Origin: Candidatus Chlorohelix allophototropha
GTDB taxonomy: Bacteria; Chloroflexota; Chloroflexia; Chloroheliales; Chloroheliaceae
Direction of reading: 5' to 3'
Assembly: GCF_030389965.1 (NCBI RefSeq)
Contig: NZ_CP128399.1
Span: 1,054,001 to 1,118,000, forward strand
Length of the DNA stretch: 64,000 nucleotides
Shown: positions 9,834 through 19,058 of the stretch, one piece after another
Layout of the letters: every line of letters begins with the position of its first letter
Position numbering within the stretch: position 1 is the first letter of the stretch
The notes under the pieces: generated by a model
What the model saw: the letters and a program-made list of their open reading frames with translations, nothing else
Database searches by the model: none
What the model was told of the DNA's origin: nothing
Position numbers and translations under genes: made by a program

Positions 9834-10925
9834 ATGGAAGAGAGCTTGAAACGAGAAATTGAAGCAACTTTAGCCGCTATTAGGCCTATGAATAAAGAGG
9901 CAATGGCGGTGGTACGCTCCAGACAGGATCGCCTCACTAAACCAGCGGGTAGCCTTGGGAGACTCGAAGAAATTACTGTGAAACTCGCCGGCATCACCGG
10001 AAACCCTCGCCCTAGAGTTGATAGGAAGTGCATAGTATTAATGGCAGGCGACCATGGTGTGGTGAGTGAAGGCGTAAGCGCGTATCCTTCTGAAGTCACC
10101 CCTCAAATGGTGTTTAATTTCCTTCAGGGCGGCGCAGCAATCAATGTACTGGCGCGTCAGGTTGGGGCAAGAGTAGTAGTAGCAGATTTGGGAGTAGCCA
10201 GCGATTTACCGGAGCATTCCGGCCTATTAAACCGCAAAATCGGATATGGCACTCGTAATATGATGATTGGTCCGGCTATGACTAAGCTCGAAGCCCTAAA
10301 GGCAGTACTGACTGGAATTGAAATAGCCCGTCAAGAAGCTGAGAAGGGGATGGATGTGGTCGGAACTGGCGATATGGGCATCGGTAATACCACTCCCAGT
10401 AGCGCCATTGTAGCCACTTTTACCGGACTCCCCGTAAGTATGGTTACAGGACGCGGTACCGGTTTGGATGATTCCGGTTTATCGCGTAAAATAAGTGTTA
10501 TCGAACGTTCTATTGAAATCAATCAACCAGATAAATCCGACCCGCTAGATGTTTTAGCCAAAGTGGGAGGGTTTGAAATCGCCGGGTTGACCGGGTTGAT
10601 TTTTGGGGCAGCAGCAGCACATATACCAATTGTTGTGGATGGTTTTATTAGTACCGCTGCCGCTTTGATTGCTACCGAATGGTATCCACCAGTGTGTGAC
10701 TATTTAATCTCTGCTCATAACTCGGTTGAAATTGGACACCGGGCAATGCTGGAACATATGGAGTTAAGCCCCTTGTTAAATCTTAACCTACGGTTGGGTG
10801 AAGGTACTGGGGCAGCAATTGCCATGAGCGTGATTGAGGCTGCCACAAGGACACTGGCTGAAATGGCTACCTTCGATGAAGCAGGCGTTTCAGAGTCTGA
10901 AAGTAAGTTAGAAATCACTCAATAA
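9834..10925 (+). CDS. cobT: Nicotinate-nucleotide--dimethylbenzimidazole phosphoribosyltransferase
   Basis: 363 residues, normal for CobT. The enzyme makes alpha-ribazole 5'-phosphate from nicotinate mononucleotide and a lower-ligand base such as dimethylbenzimidazole, in the late nucleotide-loop part of cobalamin synthesis. Visible signatures are RQDRLTKPAGSLGRLE near the N-terminus, LMAGDHGV, GTGDMGIGNTTP (nucleotide binding) and LRLGEGTGAA near residue 325, which holds the catalytic Glu. The ATG at 9834 has GAGAGG about 10 nt upstream. It lies behind a cobalamin riboswitch, so expression should fall when B12 is plentiful. The next gene, 24 bp on, is a BioY-family transporter. No other cobalamin gene is in the window. 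Confidence 0.96.
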   Translation: MEESLKREIEATLAAIRPMNKEAMAVVRSRQDRLTKPAGSLGRLEEITVKLAGITGNPRPRVDRKCIVLMAGDHGVVSEGVSAYPSEVTPQMVFNFLQGGAAINVLARQVGARVVVADLGVASDLPEHSGLLNRKIGYGTRNMMIGPAMTKLEALKAVLTGIEIARQEAEKGMDVVGTGDMGIGNTTPSSAIVATFTGLPVSMVTGRGTGLDDSGLSRKISVIERSIEINQPDKSDPLDVLAKVGGFEIAGLTGLIFGAAAAHIPIVVDGFISTAAALIATEWYPPVCDYLISAHNSVEIGHRAMLEHMELSPLLNLNLRLGEGTGAAIAMSVIEAATRTLAEMATFDEAGVSESESKLEITQ

Positions 10926-10949
10926 CAACTAAGTGAAGGAAACCACAAA

Positions 10950-11564
10950 ATGCAAGTTCCTAACAGCAAAGGGAATGGGTTACTTGTAACTCGCCCAACA
11001 ACATTCTCAGATTTAATACCGACTTCAGGACGGCTCGTATGGGTCAGAGAAGTGAGCCTGATCGTAGGCTTCAGCCTGTTAATAGCCTTAGCAGCACAGG
11101 TGCGTTTCTTTATACCACCTATCAGCGAAGTGCCGTTTGTGGCTTCAAACATGATCGTAGTGCTGGCAGCGGCAATATTAGGAAGCAAACGTGGGCTTGC
11201 CGCAGTTGGATTATATCTGGCGGAAGGCGCGTTGGGTCTGCCATTTTTTGCCGGTGGTAATTCCGGATTTTCTGCCTTTAGCGGTGTTACAGCAGGTTAC
11301 CTTTTCGGCTTCGCAGTTTCCGCATTTGTAGTAGGCTTGCTGGCTGAAAAAGGCTGGGATAAACGCTTTGCCACCTCTTTTCTGGCAATGCTGATAGGCA
11401 ACCTGATAATTCTGGTGATGGGTGGATTTTGGTATTCCCTAACCTTTGGGGTTGAACTTGCCTTTACCCGTGCGATTTTACCGTTTTTACTGGCTGATAC
11501 TATAAAAATGATACTGGCAGCAGTGATATTACCCTCAGCTTGGTTCCTTGTAAAAAAACGCTAA
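10950..11564 (+). CDS. bioY: BioY-family ECF transporter substrate-binding (S) component
   Basis: 204 residues with about six membrane helices. The BioY pattern is clear: AAQVRFFIPP in the first helix region, LGSKRGLAAVGLYLAEGALGLPFFAGGNSGFSAFSGVTAGYLFGF in the middle, and a C-terminal helix with LADTIKMILAAVILP. BioY proteins bind biotin and work with an ECF energising module or alone. Here the gene lies 24 bp after cobT and behind a cobalamin riboswitch, with no biotin gene nearby. That suggests either biotin import co-regulated by B12, or a BioY relative that imports a cobalamin precursor. The family call is sure; the substrate is not. Confidence 0.88.
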   Translation: MQVPNSKGNGLLVTRPTTFSDLIPTSGRLVWVREVSLIVGFSLLIALAAQVRFFIPPISEVPFVASNMIVVLAAAILGSKRGLAAVGLYLAEGALGLPFFAGGNSGFSAFSGVTAGYLFGFAVSAFVVGLLAEKGWDKRFATSFLAMLIGNLIILVMGGFWYSLTFGVELAFTRAILPFLLADTIKMILAAVILPSAWFLVKKR

Positions 11565-11587
11565 CTTTATATCCACAAGAGCTTTTG

Positions 11588-11622
11588 AGAGCAAGCAATT
11601 TAACTGTTGCTTGCTCTTTTTT
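11588..11622 (+). terminator. Rho-independent terminator after bioY
   Basis: A perfect 11-bp stem (11588-11598 with 11607-11617), an 8-nt loop and a run of six T. It closes the cobT-bioY unit. The remaining bases up to the next gene (11623-11899) are AT-rich; I see no gene there and no convincing promoter hexamers, only a short inverted repeat with GTACTATA (about 11786) and TATAGTAC (about 11823). Confidence 0.92.
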
Positions 11623-11899
11623 ATTTTAAAAGCAAGCGATTTATTATTATGTCAACTAAAATTCATTTAATAAATTTGAGGATAGCTGAAACAATAAGGG
11701 GGATTATTTTGTCACACATAACAATGGGCATTAAATGAACATGAAATTGGTCTTTCGACTCATATTTTTTAGCCGGGGCGTTTGGTACTATAAAGTACAT
11801 TGTGGTAACTATAACTTTTTTCTATAGTACAATGATGAAATGCTTCAGCCGGAGAATTAATTGTCCTATCGTGGGATTCGGAATTAGGAAAGGTTATTA

Positions 11900-14524
11900 A
11901 TGCAAACACTTATCCTTTATTTCAAGTATGCCTGGCGTTCAATTTGGCGCGGCGGGCAGAGAACTTTTTTTGCAATCTTGTGTATAGCAGTGGGTGTAGG
12001 TTCAATCGTTGCGTTGCAATCCACCGGCTATTCCATCCAAGATGCCGTAGCCGGAGATGCTAGAGCTAATTCTCAAGCTGATGTATTGGTCATTAGCCGA
12101 GAGGGTTCTTTCAGTAGTCAGAACCTAGCAAAAATTGATGCTCTGAAACCAACCATTATTGAAGATTACACAACATCGGTTAATAGCACAGGTATCACCG
12201 TCTACAAAGCCGATGGTAACAAAAGCAATGAATTTGGCAGCAATTACCCATCCTTCGTGGTTGACCCGGCTAAATATCCTTTCTACGGTATCGTAGAACT
12301 GCAAAGCCCAAAAGGTAAACATCTCAAAGATGTTTTAACCGAACCTAATCAAATAGTGGTCAACGAAAAAATGGATAATAGCATCGGTGCCAAAGTCGGT
12401 GACACTATTAAAGCCCTTTCCAATGATAACAAGATCCAAACTTTGACCGTCGTGGGAATTCTAACCACTAAAAGCCTTACTCCTGCCACAGACACCGGGC
12501 AAGCTGGTTTTACTGGCTACGGTTATATAACAATGGATACGGCTAAAGGTCTGTTTAATCCTGAAACCTTGCTGGCACAAAGCGTCTTCATCAAAACTTC
12601 TAATGTTAAAAATGTCGATGTCAAAGCCAGAGATACAATTAACGCATTATCTCCTAGTTTCAACGCTCAAACCAGCACCGAACGTAACGACCAACTCAAA
12701 CAAGCCAGTAAAGGTATCAGCGATTTGTTGAGTTACGTTGGGCTACTTTCCTTGCTAATTGGGAGCGTAGGGGTAGTAAACACCATGCTAGTAGTCGTAG
12801 GGCGACGTAGCACCGAAATCGCCACTCTCAAAGCATTAGGAATGGAAGTTGGGCAGACTGTTCAAGTATTCATGATCGAGTCGGCTATTTTAGGATTTAT
12901 TGGGAGTGTGGTAGGCGTTATTCTTGGTGAATTACTGACCACAGTGATTAATAAAGTAGCGGCAAACTTTATTAACAGCGAGCTATCCTACCAATTCTAC
13001 TTGCAGCCTGTAATACTTGGTCTAATAGTCGGGATTGTTACGGCAGTGGTTTTTGGTTTGCTACCGGCTTACTCCGCCAGTAAAATTCCTCCGGCACAGG
13101 TATTGCGCCAAAAAACCAACGCACTGCCGCGTATTTCGATTTGGGCAACCTTGTTCATTATCGGAGTGATGACCCTTGTAATGGGCTTGTTGGCAGGAGT
13201 CATTCTCGATGGGCAACTAATTCTTGGCTTGATTATTGCCTTCGCTACACTGGTAAGTTGCACTATTCTAGTGCTGATATTTAGCGGCATCTTGTGGATA
13301 GTGGGCAAAATCCCGTTACCACTTGGCTTGAATTACAAGATGGCTCGCCGTAACCTGAGTCGGGGACGTGCCAAGAGCGCTACGACCATGTTGGTAATGC
13401 TGGTGGGTATCTTTGCAATGGCACTGGTGTTTATCTTGGCAAGCAGCCTCAAAGAAACAATTCAAGTTTCTCTAGCAAAAAGTTTTGGCTACAATGCCCA
13501 AATATCTAGCACGGATGATGCGCAATCTAATGCTATTAAACAGGCTTTGGACAATAAAAAAGTACCGGGGCTACAAAAATACCTGCTAGACGAAAGGGCT
13601 GTTTTGCAATTAGTCAGTGCGGGTGGGCTTACTACCGACCAGCTAATCGCCGAAAAAATCAAGCGTGACCAAGCCAGCGGTAACAACAACAATAATGGGA
13701 GCTTTGGCAGTTTTGAATTAGCCAACCTAGCCGGTTTGCCGCAAACTGACTTACTCTCGCTTGGCACAGTCAAAAGTGGCGGGCAAGCTTATCAAAATGA
13801 TGACCAGATGATTATCAGCGAAAGTGTAAGTGATAGCTACAAACTTAAAGTTGGGGATCAAATGGTTTATCAAGATGTCAATGGTAAGCAGTATACGCTG
13901 ACCATTACGGGCATTTTCGTCAACAAAAGTTTCATTGTCATTTTCCCGATTGCAACGACCCTAAACCGAATTCAAACTATGCCTAACCACGCTACCGATT
14001 TCAATCTAACTATCGAAAATGGTCGAGTGGATGAAGCCCTTAAATATGTACAAAGCACTTTCCCAGGGGTCAGTGCAAGTGATTTGTCGTTTATCAGCAA
14101 TATTATTAACAGCATCATTGATAATATTACGGCTTTCCCAGTGCTATTGGCATTTTTAAGCTTGATTGCGGGAGCAATTTTAATTGCGAACAACGTGGCG
14201 CTGGCAGTGTTAGAGCGGCGCACCGAGATGGGCGTAATGAAAAGCATTGGAGCCGACAGTGTACGGGTGTTGTCTATTATTAACTGGGAAACGGCAATTG
14301 TTGGCTTTTTGGGTGGTCTATTTGGCTTAGGATTAGCTATTATGGCAGGCGCAATCGGAGTTGCCCAACTCGGCACCAAGGACGACCCAGGCGTGTTATC
14401 AATCTCACCGTTAATTATACTTGGTATGTTGGTATTGGCAGTAGGATTGGCGCTGGCGGCAACAATTGCATCAGCCTGGGGTGCTGCGCAGGAAAAACCA
14501 ATGGTAGTGTTGCGCTACGAATAA
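11900..14524 (+). CDS. ABC exporter permease, FtsX/MacB type, two-module
   Basis: 874 residues. The N-terminal helix (about 15-37) is followed by a periplasmic MacB-like domain, then an FtsX core of three helices (about 275-400, containing LLIGSVGVVNTMLVVVGRRSTEIATLKALG). A second single helix region, a second extracytoplasmic domain, and a second FtsX core (about 745-870, with ERRTEMGVMKSIGA) follow. This two-module layout is typical of FtsX-like permeases that export or extract lipids, lipoproteins or peptides. The ATPase gene follows 46 bp downstream. The second outer domain has a Gly/Asn linker. The cargo is unknown. Confidence 0.92.
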   Translation: MQTLILYFKYAWRSIWRGGQRTFFAILCIAVGVGSIVALQSTGYSIQDAVAGDARANSQADVLVISREGSFSSQNLAKIDALKPTIIEDYTTSVNSTGITVYKADGNKSNEFGSNYPSFVVDPAKYPFYGIVELQSPKGKHLKDVLTEPNQIVVNEKMDNSIGAKVGDTIKALSNDNKIQTLTVVGILTTKSLTPATDTGQAGFTGYGYITMDTAKGLFNPETLLAQSVFIKTSNVKNVDVKARDTINALSPSFNAQTSTERNDQLKQASKGISDLLSYVGLLSLLIGSVGVVNTMLVVVGRRSTEIATLKALGMEVGQTVQVFMIESAILGFIGSVVGVILGELLTTVINKVAANFINSELSYQFYLQPVILGLIVGIVTAVVFGLLPAYSASKIPPAQVLRQKTNALPRISIWATLFIIGVMTLVMGLLAGVILDGQLILGLIIAFATLVSCTILVLIFSGILWIVGKIPLPLGLNYKMARRNLSRGRAKSATTMLVMLVGIFAMALVFILASSLKETIQVSLAKSFGYNAQISSTDDAQSNAIKQALDNKKVPGLQKYLLDERAVLQLVSAGGLTTDQLIAEKIKRDQASGNNNNNGSFGSFELANLAGLPQTDLLSLGTVKSGGQAYQNDDQMIISESVSDSYKLKVGDQMVYQDVNGKQYTLTITGIFVNKSFIVIFPIATTLNRIQTMPNHATDFNLTIENGRVDEALKYVQSTFPGVSASDLSFISNIINSIIDNITAFPVLLAFLSLIAGAILIANNVALAVLERRTEMGVMKSIGADSVRVLSIINWETAIVGFLGGLFGLGLAIMAGAIGVAQLGTKDDPGVLSISPLIILGMLVLAVGLALAATIASAWGAAQEKPMVVLRYE

Positions 14525-14570
14525 TTGATATTCAGCTATAAGAGGATAGAAGGGAGTAATCTTTAACACC

Positions 14571-15302
14571 ATGAGTAATTTAGAGTTAAACAAGCAGGTG
14601 GCGCAAATGCCGGTTAATGGTTTAGGTGCCACCATCGTAGATTGCCGCAACATTACTAAAACAGTGCGCATGAGCCGCGACCAGAATCTTACCATTCTGC
14701 ATGAAGCAAACTTTCAGGTAAAGCAGGGCGAAATGGTGGCAATCGTCGGCGCGAGCGGTTCTGGTAAAACCACTATGCTTGGTATTATAGGCGGGTTAGA
14801 TGTGCCAACATCCGGCGAGGTTTTTATTGCGGGACAGAATATCAGCAAGCTCAAAGAAAAACAACTGGCTAGAGTGCGAAACCGTACCATAGGTTTCGTT
14901 TTCCAGTTCTTCAACCTTGTACCGACATTAACCGCGTTGGAAAATGTTATGCTTCCGGTTCAATTTGATAAGAAGGCTCAATTTAAGCCGGAAGAACGCG
15001 CCCGTGAGTTGTTAGGTTTGGTGGGGTTAAGCAATCGCCTGAATAATAAGCCCACCCAATTATCCGGCGGTGAACAACAGCGTGTTGCTATTGCCAGAGC
15101 ATTGGCTAATCAACCGGCATTGTTGTTGGGCGATGAACCAACCGGGAACTTGGACAGTCAACGCGGTCACGAAATTCTTGATTTGTTAAGCGATTTACGC
15201 GCTCGACTCGGTTTAACCGTATGTATTGTTACACACGACCAATATATTGCAGCAAGGTGCGACCGTCAGGTACATATGAAAGACGGGATGCTAATAAATT
15301 AG
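14571..15302 (+). CDS. ABC transporter ATP-binding protein (LolD/MacB type)
   Basis: 243 residues with all ATPase motifs: Walker A GASGSGKTT (near residue 60), Q-loop FQFFNLVPTLTALENV, signature LSGGEQQR and Walker B LLLGDEPTGNLD with the usual LolD/MacB-type spacing and H-loop (VTHDQ). It forms the cytoplasmic motor for the two-module permease just upstream. The ATG at 14571 is kept because GGAG lies about 14 nt upstream; later in-frame Met codons would remove only the divergent N-terminus. The unit closes with a terminator at about 15325. Confidence 0.93.
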   Translation: MSNLELNKQVAQMPVNGLGATIVDCRNITKTVRMSRDQNLTILHEANFQVKQGEMVAIVGASGSGKTTMLGIIGGLDVPTSGEVFIAGQNISKLKEKQLARVRNRTIGFVFQFFNLVPTLTALENVMLPVQFDKKAQFKPEERARELLGLVGLSNRLNNKPTQLSGGEQQRVAIARALANQPALLLGDEPTGNLDSQRGHEILDLLSDLRARLGLTVCIVTHDQYIAARCDRQVHMKDGMLIN

Positions 15303-15324
15303 GCTTCTAGTGGTTTTATTCAGG

Positions 15325-15355
15325 CAAGGGGCATAAGCCCCTTGTTTTATTTTTG
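15325..15355 (+). terminator. Rho-independent terminator after the ABC transporter
   Basis: CAAGGGGC (15325-15332) and GCCCCTTG (15337-15344) with a 4-nt loop, followed by TTTTATTTTT. It sits between convergent genes. A nearly identical hairpin lies at 38733-38752 beside another molybdopterin hydroxylase gene. Confidence 0.9.
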
Positions 15356-15375
15356 CCACAGAGAGTTACAGATGG

Positions 15376-17670
15376 TTAACTAAGCTCAGATATTATCTTC
15401 CACAGCTTTTCATGGCGAAGTGGCATATCCAGATTTGTGACACCATAGGGGCGAAGTGCGTCCAACACTGCATTTACGACTGCCGGAGGCGACCCAGTTG
15501 CGCCAGATTCGCCAATACCCTTTGAACCCAACGGATTAAGCGGGCTTGGGGTAAAGGTGCGGTTCAGTGTGTAGGGAGGTAACTCGGTAGCGGTGGGGAA
15601 AGTATAATCCATGAGGCTACCGCTCAAAAGCTGTCCATCCTCATCATATACCACTTCTTCGTAAAGCGCCTGTGAAATGCCTTGCGCCAAGCCACCATGA
15701 ATCTGCCCGTCTACGATCATGGGGTTGATGACATTACCGCAATCATCAACCGAAACATATTTAATAAATTCGACTTCGCCTGTTTCGGTATTGATCTCTA
15801 ACGCGCAAATGTGTGTGCCAAAAGGAAAAGTCAGATCGGGCGCATTGAAATAACGGCTTGACTCCAACCCCATCTCCATATCGGCAGGAAGGCGATCAGG
15901 TTGGTAAGCAGTACGGGCTATTTCTACAAAAGTACGGGAACTGCCGGGTACACCTTTTACGCTGAATGAACCCTCTAATACCTCAATATCATTTTCGGAA
16001 GCTTCCAGCATGTGCGCTGCCAATTTGACCATCTTATCGCGCACCGATAGAGATGCCAGTCTTACGGCAGAACCGCCTACCGCGACACTGCGGCTACCAT
16101 AAGTACCCTGCCCGTAGGGGGTTTCTTTGGTATCACCATGTGAAACCTCAATCCGCTCCATGCTGATCCCTAGTGTATCGGCTACTATCTGCGCCATCGT
16201 GGTTTCACCGCCCTGCCCGTGTGGGGATGTACCGGTAAACACCATCACGCTGCCATCAGGATGAACGCGAATAACCGAGTTTTCAAAGCCCATTGAGCCG
16301 CGTTCCACATAGCTACCCATTCCGATACCCATAAGTTTATGAGGTAGTTTGCCGCCTGCTTCAGCCCGTCGCTGCGCCTGCATACTCCGCATTTCCTCGT
16401 AGCCGAACGACTGAAGGGCAACCTCCATTGTATTTAGATAATCGCCACTATCGTATGTTGCGCTAGTAGGGGATTTATAAGGGAATTGGTTTGGCTTGAT
16501 GAAATTGCGCCGCCTCACTTCGGGTGGGTCAAGTTGCAACCGGGCTGCCAGCGCATCCATCATCCGCTCAACCAAATAACTGGCTTCCGGTCTTCCTGCG
16601 CCACGATAGGCAGTCATAGGAGTAGTATTGGTATAAACATATTCGATACGGGTATAAATATTTTTGATGGCATAACAACCCGATGCCATAAGTGCGGTTA
16701 AGGATGGTATCAGCAAAGACTCGTCGTTTGCATATGCGCCGATATCCGCCACCAAGCGCAATTCCAGCCCTTTTATGATGCCTTCTTCAGTTGCGCCGAT
16801 ACGCACATAGTCAATCTGGTTGCGCCCATGATAGGTAGCTATCAGGTTTTCGGTGCGATTTTCTACCCATTTAATAGAGCGCCCCAGTTTCACAGCCGCT
16901 GCCGCCACGATTATTTCTTCAGGATACACTGTAATTTTAGCGCCAAACCCACCGCCGACTTCCGGTGCAATTACTCGCACTCGATGTTCAGGCAGATTCA
17001 AAGCAGCGGCGAATACACTGCGAGAGAGGTGGGGGGCTTGATTGGAAAGCCAGACGGTAAGTTGCCCGTTACCGCGGTTGTAATCTGCTACTATTCCTCT
17101 GGTTTCAAGCGAAATGGCAGCTAAGCGTTGGTTATAAATCCGCTCTTCGACTATTATCGGGCAAGCGTCGATAATGGCAGCAATCGCCGCGCGATCGCCC
17201 TTCTCGGATACTTTAGCCAAATTAGATTGCAAGGTGCTATATACAAGAGGCGCATCGGTTTTCAAGGCTTCTTCTGGATTCACTATTACAGGCAGTTGTT
17301 CCAAATCCACCAGTATGTCATTAGCCTGATCTTCTGCCGCAGCAGCAGTAGGAGCCACTACCAACGCCACCATTTCGCCAGCCATACGCACCACGCCATC
17401 CGAAAGATAAGGGCGATTGGGTAAGCGGCGATACACCGGGTTGAACTTGATAGTATCTTTAAAGTCGTCCCAACGGAAAATCTGGCAATCGGGAAACTGA
17501 TTGAGAAAATCCAAGCCCGTTACGCGCCCATGTGCGTAAGGACTTCTGACAAAGCTGGCATACAGCATATTAGCTAGTTTGACATCGTCAACGTAAGTAG
17601 CACGTCCGGTAATCAGACGCAAATCTTCTTTGCGCTTGACTCTCGCGCCGATCATCGAGTTAATTGTCAT
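15376..17670 (-). CDS. Molybdopterin-binding hydroxylase large subunit (xanthine dehydrogenase/CoxL-like, form II)
   Basis: 764 residues, the size of the molybdenum-cofactor subunit of the xanthine dehydrogenase family. GGGFGAK (239-245) and a C-terminal GIGESGATGSPPAVVNA segment with the expected catalytic Glu are visible. The active-site loop reads AYRGAGR (354-360), the form II CoxL-like type, not AYxCSFR of true CO dehydrogenase, so CO oxidation should not be inferred. No [2Fe-2S] or FAD subunit gene is adjacent, which is unusual for this family. The ATG at 17670 has GGGAGAG upstream. A Gfo/Idh/MocA gene precedes it on the same strand (114-bp gap) and may share its pathway. Substrate unknown. 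Confidence 0.9.
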   Translation of the reverse strand: MTINSMIGARVKRKEDLRLITGRATYVDDVKLANMLYASFVRSPYAHGRVTGLDFLNQFPDCQIFRWDDFKDTIKFNPVYRRLPNRPYLSDGVVRMAGEMVALVVAPTAAAAEDQANDILVDLEQLPVIVNPEEALKTDAPLVYSTLQSNLAKVSEKGDRAAIAAIIDACPIIVEERIYNQRLAAISLETRGIVADYNRGNGQLTVWLSNQAPHLSRSVFAAALNLPEHRVRVIAPEVGGGFGAKITVYPEEIIVAAAAVKLGRSIKWVENRTENLIATYHGRNQIDYVRIGATEEGIIKGLELRLVADIGAYANDESLLIPSLTALMASGCYAIKNIYTRIEYVYTNTTPMTAYRGAGRPEASYLVERMMDALAARLQLDPPEVRRRNFIKPNQFPYKSPTSATYDSGDYLNTMEVALQSFGYEEMRSMQAQRRAEAGGKLPHKLMGIGMGSYVERGSMGFENSVIRVHPDGSVMVFTGTSPHGQGGETTMAQIVADTLGISMERIEVSHGDTKETPYGQGTYGSRSVAVGGSAVRLASLSVRDKMVKLAAHMLEASENDIEVLEGSFSVKGVPGSSRTFVEIARTAYQPDRLPADMEMGLESSRYFNAPDLTFPFGTHICALEINTETGEVEFIKYVSVDDCGNVINPMIVDGQIHGGLAQGISQALYEEVVYDEDGQLLSGSLMDYTFPTATELPPYTLNRTFTPSPLNPLGSKGIGESGATGSPPAVVNAVLDALRPYGVTNLDMPLRHEKLWKIISELS

Positions 17671-17784
17671 TTCTTCTCTCCCGGAAAGTAAAAATGCAGA
17701 ATCCAGAAAATATTCTTGGCACTATGTTAGCAAATTTCATTATTGCTTGCTTACAACAAAGCATACCAATCCAGAAGCTAAGAT

Positions 17785-18804
17785 CTATTGGTAGCGCACT
17801 CTGACACTAGCACCCATTCGAGCCGATTCTCTGGCAGCTAACGCCACCGCCAGCGAATGTAAACCATCCTCACCCGTAGCAGAGGGGCTGCCATGCCCTT
17901 CTACTGCTTGCACAAAGTTTCGCACACCTACAACATAAACATCTTCATGTTCACCGGTATCAACTTCTTCCATTTTATCTTCGTGCTGCAAAAAGACTTT
18001 TCCCGGTGGGTTGGGTTTCATTACGCCTGCTGCAAATAATGAAGCCTCCGTGCCATGAACCTGAAAGCCCGTTCCGGCATGTTTAATGGTAAAAGCATCG
18101 TGGAATTGAGCCAGTAGCCCGCTACGGAAACGCATAACACCCATCACCGTATCTTCAACTGCACCGCTCGCCAGACCCTGTTGTGAAGAAAAAGCGGTTA
18201 CAGATTCTACATCGTCATTTAAAACGAAACGCAATGTGTCGGTGTCATGCACGGTAATATCCAGAATTACGCCTCCCCCCGCTTCAGGCTTATGTAAGCG
18301 CCAACCCTGCAAACGTGGTGGAAGATAGACCGCATGAAAAACTCGTGCTGCTAGCGGTTGCCCGATTTTGCCTTCTGCTATCATTCGACGCATAGTGCGA
18401 TGTGCCCCCGCGTTGCGCAAATGATGGTTAGTGCCCATTACGACTCCCGCATCCCGACAAGCCTTTACCATTTCGGTAGCAGCTTCAATTGACATGGTAA
18501 GAGGTTTTTCGCATAAAACATGCTTACCGGCTTTGGCGGCAGCAAGAGTTTGGGAGTGATGCAATTCGTTAGTAGTACTGATATAAACAATATCTATATC
18601 GGGGTCAGCGAGAAGCGCCGCCACCGAGTCGTAAGCAACTGGAATATCTGTTTCCGAAGCGTATTGTTTTGCGCGCTCTAGATTGCTACTCATAACAGCT
18701 TTTACAAAATTGTGGGGTTGTGCCCGAATAGCCGGAATCATAGCGTTGCGGGCAATATCGCTCGCGCCAATAAAGCCCCAACCGTGTGGTTTACCAATAT
18801 TCAT
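17785..18804 (-). CDS. Gfo/Idh/MocA family oxidoreductase
   Basis: 339 residues. The N-terminal Rossmann domain starts WGFIGASDIARN, and CEKPLTMS (about residues 97-104) gives the EKP motif. The C-terminal substrate domain contains GGGVILDITVHDTDTL, whose His is the usual catalytic one. Members oxidise or reduce sugars, inositols or biliverdin-like compounds using NAD(P). The GGAGG-like site just upstream supports the ATG at 18804. It is transcribed towards the molybdopterin hydroxylase, divergently from the PhoB-like regulator. No sugar transport genes are adjacent to point to a substrate. Confidence 0.9.
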   Translation of the reverse strand: MNIGKPHGWGFIGASDIARNAMIPAIRAQPHNFVKAVMSSNLERAKQYASETDIPVAYDSVAALLADPDIDIVYISTTNELHHSQTLAAAKAGKHVLCEKPLTMSIEAATEMVKACRDAGVVMGTNHHLRNAGAHRTMRRMIAEGKIGQPLAARVFHAVYLPPRLQGWRLHKPEAGGGVILDITVHDTDTLRFVLNDDVESVTAFSSQQGLASGAVEDTVMGVMRFRSGLLAQFHDAFTIKHAGTGFQVHGTEASLFAAGVMKPNPPGKVFLQHEDKMEEVDTGEHEDVYVVGVRNFVQAVEGHGSPSATGEDGLHSLAVALAARESARMGASVRVRYQ

Positions 18805-19058
18805 TGTTTTTCCTCCCGTGGTGAAAGGTTAATACGTTCCATTATTGTACCACTTTAGCAGTTAGGGTAGGTCAATTTTACCTTTTGGTAATTGGCTACA
18901 ATCAAATACAAGATTTCTAAAATAGAATATAATTGTGTGGTGTTTGAGAGGAGGGTAATTAAATTCCGCGAGTATCGCAAATGTATTGAGAGGAGTTACA
19001 AGAACTGCAAGTTCTTCAAAAAGGCATTGTTAGTTGAGATGCCGAGCAGTTCTACATT

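Noticed and set aside
15376-17670. Reading the first hydroxylase as aerobic CO dehydrogenase (coxL)
   Set aside because: The active-site loop is AYRGAGR, not AYxCSFR, and coxM/coxS are missing.
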